NCBI GenBank assembly: GCA_021786265.1
Contig: JAJYNP010000351.1
Span: 1 to 13,144, forward strand
Direction of reading: 5' to 3'
Origin: Chloroflexota bacterium
GTDB taxonomy: Bacteria > Chloroflexota > Limnocylindria > Limnocylindrales > CSP1-4
DNA: 13,144 bases
The notes below the pieces were generated by a model that had not been told where the DNA came from, ran no database searches, and saw only the letters and a program-made list of their open reading frames with translations. The translations under genes were made by a program, and so were the position numbers. Positions 1 through 6,953 of this stretch are shown here, piece after piece (the first letter of the stretch is position 1; each line of letters starts with the position of its first letter).

Positions 1-2
1 AC

Positions 3-80
3 AAGCTCGTCGACGCCGTCCACCGTCAGCTCAACCCAGTGAGTGATACAGCCCCCGAGTACGATCAGGCAGCAGCCTGA
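3..80 (+). CDS. 3' end of an upstream gene (partial, unidentified)
   Basis: Frame 3 is open from the left edge to a TGA at 78-80. It encodes about 25 residues beginning KLVDAVHRQLNP and ending YDQAAA. The first dozen codons carry mostly C or G in the third position, as expected for real coding sequence in this GC-rich DNA, whereas the other two plus frames stop near 40-46 after serine- or arginine-rich junk. It is in the same frame as the sigma-like gene 30 bases downstream but separated from it by the stop. Too little is visible to assign a function. The stretch is short enough that an open frame by chance cannot be excluded. Confidence 0.35.
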   Translation, partial: KLVDAVHRQLNPVSDTAPEYDQAAA

Positions 81-110
81 TTCAGCTGTGGCCACCGCCA
101 AACTTCAACA

Positions 111-785
111 ATGGACGGGGCATCGTCGGGCTCGGGAGCGCGTGCGACGACTGCGGACGGACCTCGGGACCCGAGCGACGGATGTTCGCCATCACCTCTT
201 CAAAGATCGAGCGGCGCCTCGGTAACAGAATTTCTCCGGCCCGGGGCAGATTCGCCTCTCAAGTGGGAAGATGCGTGGCCGGAAGTCGAGGTGCGAGTTC
301 GGCGGATCCTCCAGCGACGGGGGGCGCCGCTGTCAACGATCGATGACGTCCTCCAGACGGCAGCGATGCGTGCCCTCCAACGCAGCGAGGGCTTTGACGG
401 GGTCGACGGCTGTGTGAACTGGATTACTCGAGTCGCCTGGCACGAGGTTCAGGCGGAGTGGCATCGCCAGGCGCGGACTGCGCCCAGCGTGATACCCGAG
501 CTACCCGACAGTCACGACCCCGCCAGGATTGTCGAGGGCCGCTTTGACCTCGACGCGATCAAGCACGCCTTAACCGTCCTCACCCCCGATGAGCGTGCGG
601 CGGTCCTGGCGGCGCTCGATGACGGCCTGACACCCGACGGTCCGCTCGAAGCGCGAATGAAAATGCGGCGGAGCCGGGCACGTCAGCGGCTCGCCCGAAT
701 CGTAAGTTCGGTCTCAGAGCCGAAGTTGCGACCGGTCTCCCCCGACAGGAGCGACATGCCCTCCCGAGTTGGCGAACAGACATGA
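111..785 (+). CDS. Sigma-70/ECF-like sigma factor-related protein
   Basis: The 224-residue product resembles small sigma-70 family proteins. Residues about 52-125 look like region 2: a WEDAW start, a DDVLQ at 78-82 in the place of the usual DDLVQ, and a WITRVAWHEV stretch from 104 matching the helix that normally recognises the -10 element. Residues about 146-197 look like region 4, with ALTVLTPDERAAV followed by an RRSRARQRL helix. The recognition part of region 4 is degenerate, because the usual EIA...G.S...V core is replaced by a proline/glycine/methionine-rich stretch. The first 45 or so residues are low in complexity and the ATG at 111 has no clear ribosome site, so the true start may be further in. 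It may be an anti-phage-linked regulator or an unrelated chromosomal sigma-like protein. It lies upstream of, and on the same strand as, the DISARM operon, but a gap of 311 bases separates them. Confidence 0.6.
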   Translation: MDGASSGSGARATTADGPRDPSDGCSPSPLQRSSGASVTEFLRPGADSPLKWEDAWPEVEVRVRRILQRRGAPLSTIDDVLQTAAMRALQRSEGFDGVDGCVNWITRVAWHEVQAEWHRQARTAPSVIPELPDSHDPARIVEGRFDLDAIKHALTVLTPDERAAVLAALDDGLTPDGPLEARMKMRRSRARQRLARIVSSVSEPKLRPVSPDRSDMPSRVGEQT

Positions 786-1096
786 ACCGCTTCCTCAAGA
801 CGTTCGCGAATCAGGTCCGTCACGCCCGGCTCGTCTCTCGGGGTTTGGCGAGCGATCAGCGCCACGCGCGGACGTCGCGGCGACGCAGCCAAGTGCGCGA
901 ACCACCCACATCCAGGTCACTGCGGGGGTTTAGCGGTATTCCCGGATGACTAGGCGATGTTTGCGCTTAGCAGGGCCGCCGATGACACACCGGAGGTGTA
1001 CTCTTCTCGACAACCGTCAGAGTTGGTGCGGGAGGACAATGGCGTCAGCAGTGGGCTGGCGCTCCCCCGCTCCACAAGCCGCGGACGAGGTGAACG
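786..1096 (+). other. Gene-free stretch upstream of the DISARM operon
   Basis: No convincing gene is seen in these 311 bases. They should contain the promoter of the drmE-drmA-drmB-drmC operon, but no clear -35/-10 pair stands out; TACTCT at 999-1004 is a possible -10 without a matching -35. Two small symmetric sequences occur: an ACACC/GGTGT inverted repeat at 987-999 with a 3-base centre, and an odd palindrome CGTCGC-G-GCGACG at 873-885. Either could be an operator, and both could be chance in GC-rich DNA. No rho-independent terminator (stem plus T-tract) follows the sigma-like gene. Confidence 0.4.
1087..1096 (+). promoter_or_regulatory. Ribosome binding site of drmE
   Basis: GAGG at 1087-1090 lies six bases before ATG 1097, which supports that start. 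A second candidate, AAGGG at 1106-1110, lies seven bases before an in-frame ATG at 1118, so the start could be seven codons later. Confidence 0.55.
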
Positions 1097-3493
1097 ATGG
1101 ACCTCAAGGGTTCGGCCATGCCGTGGCCGGGAGCAATTCGGGCATACGCAAGTCCGGGGCTGTCAACTTGTCTCGAAGAGCGGCGGCTATGCAGCGACCG
1201 CTCTCCTGTGCCGATCTCTCCGCTGGAGATCGAAGCCGTCCAACTTGCTGAGTGGGCCTTCGCGCGTAAACGGGCGCTCACCCTGTGCCCCGCCGACCCA
1301 TTGGCCCCGCTGCCTGAGCTGATGGCGGCGGCGGTTCACTTCGCCGACATGACGGCGTTCTATCGCCAAAGCGGGCAGGCCGCAGGGAGCAGGTGGCACG
1401 TCGCGGTCGTAACCTCGGACTACAGCGCCCGAGGCTTCTACCGCGGGCTCGGGGTGCGACATCCTGCGAGCAACAGTATTGCGACCCTGCGCGACACGGT
1501 CCCCGCCGCGACGCTGGGCCGCGACGGCGTGGTTCGGGTTCTTGACGCCGACCCGCGCAACGGATGGTCAACGCTCTTTGCGCCGTCGATCTCAGCCCTG
1601 TCGGCGGTGTCCGGCCTGGACCTTGTGATAGTCGACCTGCCGTGTCCCGACGTGGATCGGGTGCCGGACCTCGGCGTCCCCGTTGTCGTCGTCGCCGGCG
1701 ACCCGTCGGACCCCTTCCTGGAGCGGGCAGCCGACACGATGTTGGTCTTCGGTTGGGACCGCTCGGACCTGGACCGGATCGGCGGGGAGCCCACGCTCCC
1801 GCCGCGGGTTGAGCGCCGTGTCAGGGGAGGCGACTGCGGGGTCGTGGCGGTCCCGGCGCACGGCGTGTGCGAGAACGCGGCCCTCTTTTGGCAGGACATC
1901 GGGCCGCTGATGCGGTCGGGGCGTCGCTCGGCTGTTGCGGGACAACTCGGGCGTCAGGCGTTCACGCTGTTCCACGACCTGTCCGGCCTGGCGCTGCCCA
2001 TGGACGCCTATGAAGGTCTCACGGTGCCGGTCAGGGTGAGGTTGGACGCCGTGGGCGCGGCGGCAAGGTTGACGCGGGGGGAGACGCGGGACCTTTACCT
2101 CCCGATGGCGCAGGCGGAGTTGCGTGATCTCGCCGCCGCGCTCGGGGCTAACCCGCCGAAGCGGGACGCCCTTCTCCTGACGCTCCAGGAGCTCCTGGAC
2201 GACCACGCCGACGTGATGCTGGTCGCCCGCACGGCGGAGATGGCAAGACTTCACCGGGCGGACCTTGAATCCCGGGGGTCGCTCGCGGCGGTGCGCGTCA
2301 CCTCCCTCGGGGCCTTGGCCGACGAACGTCCGGCGGACGTGGCCGTGCTCACCGGGATGGCCCCGACGTGGGCGCGGTGGGTGTACCGATCGGGGATCGC
2401 GACATCGATCCGGGTACTGGCGTACACGCCGGAGGGACCCGTGGAATCGGTGGCGCGGGGATACGACGAGGTCGAGCTGATACGTCGGGTTGTAGGTTTA
2501 CAGGCGGAACGCGAGGCGTGGACGGGACGGGCATACGCCAAGGACCTCGTGTGGTCGGAACTGAGCGGCGAGGCGCGTCTTGTGGTTTCGGACGACTCTC
2601 CGACCCGTGTCGACGGCTCCGTCGGGGTGCAGGTCACCAGCGCGCCAAGTCCACCCGACGTGCCGCCCGGACTTTGGGACGGCAAGGGGTGGCTGGCCGA
2701 CCTGGAACCGGCGCGGGCCGAGGGCCCCGTGTCGGCGGACGGGGGGGCCGTCGCCCGCTCCGGATCGTCGGTGGTTGGTGCGGTCAGGATCACGTTCGAC
2801 GACGGTCGCTGGATTCTCGCCGAGACCGCGGGAACGGTGACGCGGTTCCGGCCGGGCACTGGCGCGCCGGAACCGTATGCGGTGCTGTCGGTGAAGCCCA
2901 GCGACCGGCTGCTGTTCTTCGACGGCGACAGCCGGAAGGACCTTCTGGCGAAGGTGATCGAGATCGCCGACGAGGTGCCCGCTCTGGCCGTGGCGGCGGG
3001 GTGGGTCGCCCATTGGCGCCGGACCCTCGGCGCGGCGTACCGGGCGTTCGGGAGTTACCCGGCGTTCGCGGGCGCCCTACGGACGGAGGGGTGCACGGTA
3101 CAGGACCAAACGGTCCGGCTGTGGGTGATCGGGGTCACCATTGGGCCCGAGGACGACGAGGACGTTCGTCGGGTCGGGGTCGTGATGGACGACGCCATTC
3201 TGCGTGACATGCACCACGAAGTCTGCCGTGCCATTCACTCGCTGCGCGGGGCGCACGTCCGACTGAGTCAGCGACTGTCGGACCTTGCGATGAAGGTGGG
3301 GTCGGCTGCCGAGGCGGGACTCGTGGACGCCGACGAGGTGGTCGACGAGCGCAGCGGGCTCACCGTTGCGGACTTCCGCGAGTCCGTCGACATTCTCACC
3401 GTGTCGGCCGTGGAGGCGGCGGGTGACGTTCCGTACGTCTTGATCGGCACCGTCAACGAGCCGGAATTCGAAGAGGAGGAGCAGGATGACTAA
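1097..3493 (+). CDS. drmE: DISARM class 2 protein DrmE
   Basis: DrmE is the subunit that distinguishes class 2 DISARM; its biochemical role is not established. The 798-residue length is about what I recall for the family, and the gene sits immediately before drmA. Residues about 95-330 and 345-470 read like two RecA-like lobes of a degenerate helicase. Hydrophobic strands include VAVVTSDY (102-109), DLVIVDLP (175-182), VPVVVVAGD (194-202), MLVAR near 375 and VAVLTG near 415. No Walker A (GxxxxGKT/S) or DExx box is visible, so ATP hydrolysis is unlikely. A linker at about 480-590 is rich in proline, glycine and serine. Residues about 600-785 form a separate domain with GWVAHWRRTLG near 635, a conserved-looking TVRLWVIG segment, a charged DDEDVRRVG segment and a long helix near RLSQRLSDLAMKVG. 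The C-terminus is strongly acidic (EFEEEEQDD). The stop overlaps the drmA start by 8 bases. Recognition rests on context plus overall pattern rather than a unique motif. The first 35 or so residues have weaker codon bias, so the exact start is uncertain. Confidence 0.82.
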   Translation: MDLKGSAMPWPGAIRAYASPGLSTCLEERRLCSDRSPVPISPLEIEAVQLAEWAFARKRALTLCPADPLAPLPELMAAAVHFADMTAFYRQSGQAAGSRWHVAVVTSDYSARGFYRGLGVRHPASNSIATLRDTVPAATLGRDGVVRVLDADPRNGWSTLFAPSISALSAVSGLDLVIVDLPCPDVDRVPDLGVPVVVVAGDPSDPFLERAADTMLVFGWDRSDLDRIGGEPTLPPRVERRVRGGDCGVVAVPAHGVCENAALFWQDIGPLMRSGRRSAVAGQLGRQAFTLFHDLSGLALPMDAYEGLTVPVRVRLDAVGAAARLTRGETRDLYLPMAQAELRDLAAALGANPPKRDALLLTLQELLDDHADVMLVARTAEMARLHRADLESRGSLAAVRVTSLGALADERPADVAVLTGMAPTWARWVYRSGIATSIRVLAYTPEGPVESVARGYDEVELIRRVVGLQAEREAWTGRAYAKDLVWSELSGEARLVVSDDSPTRVDGSVGVQVTSAPSPPDVPPGLWDGKGWLADLEPARAEGPVSADGGAVARSGSSVVGAVRITFDDGRWILAETAGTVTRFRPGTGAPEPYAVLSVKPSDRLLFFDGDSRKDLLAKVIEIADEVPALAVAAGWVAHWRRTLGAAYRAFGSYPAFAGALRTEGCTVQDQTVRLWVIGVTIGPEDDEDVRRVGVVMDDAILRDMHHEVCRAIHSLRGAHVRLSQRLSDLAMKVGSAAEAGLVDADEVVDERSGLTVADFRESVDILTVSAVEAAGDVPYVLIGTVNEPEFEEEEQDD
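3472..3485 (+). promoter_or_regulatory. Ribosome binding site of drmA, inside the drmE 3' end
   Basis: A very strong purine-rich site (GAGGAGGA at 3473-3480) lies five bases before ATG 3486, inside the last codons of drmE. It fixes the drmA start and explains the acidic tail of DrmE: GAG/GAA codons double as the Shine-Dalgarno sequence. Confidence 0.75.
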
Positions 3494-6400
3494 CCGATTC
3501 GAGCCGACGGTGGAACAACAATCGGCCATGGCCGACCACCTGGTCGACGCCGTGATCCTGGACGCCACCGGGGAGAGGGACGGGGACCGATGCGTCGGTG
3601 AGCCGCCGTCGGCTAAATACTTCCTGGCGACGCTGGCGCCGCAGGACCTCAACCTTGCGGCCGGCCGGGAGCGGCGGGGTCGCGAGACGCCGAGTTCGGC
3701 CGGATTCGAGTTCGAGGTCGTCGCCGACCGTGCCGTTCTCGAGGTCCGGGCGACGGTGAGCTGTTACTACCGGGTCTTCCCGACCCTGGAAGAGCAACTC
3801 GCGTACCGGGGGGGCGACGATGACCCGGCGGACCGGATCCGGCGTGAGTACCGGCTCGCACCCGCGTATCAACGTGTCGAGGTCGACAGCGGAGCTCTGG
3901 CACTGCGCCTGGATCCGCAGGACCATGTGCAGCACGTCGGGTTGGTAGATCTCGCCGCCGGGTTCTCGGCGGCCGGTGCGACCGCGGCGGGGGACCCGCA
4001 CGTAGATCGACGCAACGGTGACGACCGTGCAGAACGGTTCGTACCCGGCGACGTGTTGGCGACGGAGGAGGACTTCGGCTCCTGGCTGGCCGCGCTGCCC
4101 GGTACACCGGTCGTCCCGGAGTGGGCGGCCCGGATCACGGCGCTGACGAGGCCCGTGGCCGATGGCCGGTTTCGGGTGCAGGTGAGCCTGGAGAACCTGT
4201 CGGACGATCCGAAGGTCGCCGGTACTCGGCGGGGACAGCCCGTCGAACGTCACGACGACGCCCGCGACCACTTCCTGTTCCGGGTGCGTCTGGAATGCGG
4301 CGCCGAGCCCGGCGTCATCGTGCCCATCGAGATGTACCTCGGCCCCGACGCGTACCGGTACGACCCGAGGTTGCACGGGTACGCGAACAACTGCGGCCTG
4401 GCGGCAGACAGCGACCCGACGGGGAGATTCGTTCGCCGGCTGTGGTCGGTGGCGGCCCCGACGTGTCAGACGCGCCGCATGGTCGCCAAGGAGCATCCCG
4501 CCACGGAGTTCTCGGCGCTCGCCGACGACCCGCTCCCCCTGCTCGACGGGCTTGCGCAGGACATGCGCGCCTGGATGGCGTCCGACGCCTGGTCCACCGC
4601 CGGGCTGCGTGACGAGATGGCCGCGCGCAAGTTGGGCGACAGGGATGCGTTCGAGGCGGAGATTCGCCGGTTCGAGGACGGGATCGCGTGGTTGAGGCGT
4701 GACGGGCGCCTGCTGCTGGCGTTCAGGCTGGCCAACCGGACGATGGTGCGGCTCGGGGAGATGAGCGGAAAGCGGCACTGGGGCTGGCGGTTGTTCCAGT
4801 TGGTCTTCATCGTCTCCCAACTCTCGGCGCTGGCGTGGCGGGAGTACGACCCGTCGGAGTTCACCCCCGGACTGTGGGGGGGAGAGGACGACCGCGACCC
4901 GACCGCCGCGGCGACCGTGCTCTTCTTTCCCACGTCGGGTGGCAAGACCGAGGCGTATCTCGGGCTCTCCGGTTGCGCCATGTTCTACGACCGGGCGCGT
5001 GGCAAGGGACGAGGGATCACCGCGTGGTGCCGCTTCCCGTTGCGGCTCCTGACCCTGCAGCAGACCCAGCGCCAGGTCGAGTTCGTCGCGGCCGCCGAGG
5101 AGGTCCGACAGGAGGCGGAGGGGCAACTCGCCGCCGTGGGGGGAGGCGGCGGTGACCCCTTCGCGCTCGGGTTCTTCGCGGGCGAGGGCAACACGCCGAA
5201 CTCGCTGAGCCGGGACCAGTCGACGTTGGACAGGCTGATCACCGACGCCGAGCGTCGCCGCGAGGTCCGTGTTGTCGACGAGTGCCCGTACTGTCACGAA
5301 CGGACGGTCGAGGTTCTGCCGCCCGACCCCTCGCGGCTCCGCCTCGAACACTCCTGCACGCACTGCAACCGGGTGCTGCCGGTCGTGGTCGTCGACACCG
5401 AGGTGTACAGGTACCTCCCCGCCCTCATCGTCGGGACGCTCGACAAACTGGCGAACATCGGACTGAGCGACCGGTTCGGATCGGTGCTCGGGGACGTGGA
5501 CTGCGAGTGTTCGCTGCACGGGTTGGGTCGCGGACAGAAGTGCCACGAGAGACGTGCGAAGGGGCACCCGAAGAACACCGTCCGGCCGTTGTCCCGACCG
5601 CTGTACGACGCGAGTCCGTCGCTGGAGATCGTCGACGAGCTGCACATGGTGGACGAGGACCTGGGGGCATTCAGCGGCCACTACGAGGGAATCCTCGCCG
5701 TGGCCCAGAGGCGGCTGAGCGCCGGGGGACGCCCGGACGGGCGTGGTGTTCGCATGAAGGTGGTCGCGACGACCGCCACGATCAAGGGCGAGGACCGTCA
5801 GGTCGATCATCTCTTCGGGTTGCGGTCCGTGGTCATCCCGCTCCCCGGTCCGTCGTTGGAGGAGTCCTTCTACTGGCGTCTCCTCGACGAGCCGATGCGC
5901 CGTTTCATCGGGGTCCAGCCGAACAGGACGACGGCCGAGCAGACGTTGGTGCGCATGCTCCAGGCGTTCCACAAGGAGATAAGGCACCTCCAGGCCGCCG
6001 GACCATCGATGGTTCGGGGGCTGGGCGCCATGTCGTCGGACGACTTCGAGCAGTTGCTCGACCTGTACCGCGTCTCGCTCACCTACGTGACGAGCCTCGT
6101 CGACTTCGGCAAGCTCAGCCGGTCGATGGAGACGCAGGTCAACGAACACATGCGTCTGCAGAACCTCCGGCCCGTGCCCGTCAGGGAGTTGAGCGGCGAC
6201 ACGAGCTTCGACGACGTGCGCATCACGCTGGACCACCTCACCGGTTCCGGCGAGACGGAGGGCGTGATCGCCACGAGCATGGTGTCGCACGGGGTCGACG
6301 TCGACCGGCTCAACGTCATGGTGTTCAACGGCATGCCGAAGTCGATGGCCGAGTACATCCAGGCGTCGTCGCGAGTCGGACGCAGGTACCTCGGAATCGT

Positions 6401-6953
6401 GTTCATGATCTTCAACCCGATCCGGGAACGGGACCGGTCGCACTTCCGGTATCACGCGAAGTTCCACGAGTATCTCGACCGGATGGTCGAGCCGGTAGCC
6501 ATCAACCGGTGGAGCGCGTACGCCGCGCGGAAGACGCTGCCCGGGGTGTTGATGGCGGAGATTCTGCAGACCGGCAACCGGGACTTCTGGGACTCGGGCC
6601 GTGCCCCCGCGCATCTCCACGACCTCACCCAGATGCAAAGCGCACTGCGCAGCGTCGACGCTGGCGGGTTGGAGTCGGTTCGCCCGGAGGCGCTGCTGGA
6701 GGCGCTGGGTGAGGCGTATCTGACGGACCGGGACGAGGCCGAGGAGCTTCGGCCGGAACTCGACGACCGCGTTCACATCGCCGTCGACAGCATTCGCGCC
6801 GCCGGTGCGGCGGCGAGCGCGTCGCTGGGAGGTCGTCCCCAGTACCGGGGGACCGGGGATTACCTCGGGTTGGAGTACACGCCGATGACGTCGCTGCGCG
6901 ACATCGCCGAGGGGATTCCGTTCTACGTGCTGCAGGAGAGGAAGAGGTCGTGA
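3486..6953 (+). CDS. drmA: DISARM helicase DrmA
   Basis: DrmA is the SF2 helicase-like core subunit of DISARM; in characterised systems it forms a DNA-binding complex with DrmB. The 1155-residue protein shows the expected motifs in order. Walker A PTSGGKT lies at 482-488 (K487, T488), in the FFPTSGGKTEAY form typical of DrmA. Motif II DELH is at 717-720, motif III TTAT at 762-765, a SHGVDVD motif V region at 934-940, and motif VI QASSRVGR at 959-966. Between motifs I and II are cysteine clusters: C600-x2-C603 and C624-x2-C627, a zinc ribbon, followed by C673, C675, C686 and H687. The N-terminal 460 residues contain no helicase motif. An adjacent LVFIVSQLSALAWREYDP stretch leads into the ATPase domain. 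The gene overlaps drmE by 8 bases and drmB by 4 (GTGA), implying translational coupling. No frameshift or missing catalytic residue is seen, so the enzyme looks intact. Confidence 0.95.
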   Translation: MTNRFEPTVEQQSAMADHLVDAVILDATGERDGDRCVGEPPSAKYFLATLAPQDLNLAAGRERRGRETPSSAGFEFEVVADRAVLEVRATVSCYYRVFPTLEEQLAYRGGDDDPADRIRREYRLAPAYQRVEVDSGALALRLDPQDHVQHVGLVDLAAGFSAAGATAAGDPHVDRRNGDDRAERFVPGDVLATEEDFGSWLAALPGTPVVPEWAARITALTRPVADGRFRVQVSLENLSDDPKVAGTRRGQPVERHDDARDHFLFRVRLECGAEPGVIVPIEMYLGPDAYRYDPRLHGYANNCGLAADSDPTGRFVRRLWSVAAPTCQTRRMVAKEHPATEFSALADDPLPLLDGLAQDMRAWMASDAWSTAGLRDEMAARKLGDRDAFEAEIRRFEDGIAWLRRDGRLLLAFRLANRTMVRLGEMSGKRHWGWRLFQLVFIVSQLSALAWREYDPSEFTPGLWGGEDDRDPTAAATVLFFPTSGGKTEAYLGLSGCAMFYDRARGKGRGITAWCRFPLRLLTLQQTQRQVEFVAAAEEVRQEAEGQLAAVGGGGGDPFALGFFAGEGNTPNSLSRDQSTLDRLITDAERRREVRVVDECPYCHERTVEVLPPDPSRLRLEHSCTHCNRVLPVVVVDTEVYRYLPALIVGTLDKLANIGLSDRFGSVLGDVDCECSLHGLGRGQKCHERRAKGHPKNTVRPLSRPLYDASPSLEIVDELHMVDEDLGAFSGHYEGILAVAQRRLSAGGRPDGRGVRMKVVATTATIKGEDRQVDHLFGLRSVVIPLPGPSLEESFYWRLLDEPMRRFIGVQPNRTTAEQTLVRMLQAFHKEIRHLQAAGPSMVRGLGAMSSDDFEQLLDLYRVSLTYVTSLVDFGKLSRSMETQVNEHMRLQNLRPVPVRELSGDTSFDDVRITLDHLTGSGETEGVIATSMVSHGVDVDRLNVMVFNGMPKSMAEYIQASSRVGRRYLGIVFMIFNPIRERDRSHFRYHAKFHEYLDRMVEPVAINRWSAYAARKTLPGVLMAEILQTGNRDFWDSGRAPAHLHDLTQMQSALRSVDAGGLESVRPEALLEALGEAYLTDRDEAEELRPELDDRVHIAVDSIRAAGAAASASLGGRPQYRGTGDYLGLEYTPMTSLRDIAEGIPFYVLQERKRS

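Noticed and set aside
873..885. CGTCGC-G-GCGACG palindrome as a transcription terminator of the sigma-like gene
   Set aside because: A one-base centre cannot form a hairpin loop and no T-tract follows.
3453..6776. A 1107-codon open frame on the minus strand opposite drmA
   Set aside because: It is the mirror of a GC-rich coding sequence: arginine, proline, valine and histidine-rich, with no recognisable domain, lying fully opposite a gene with all helicase motifs.
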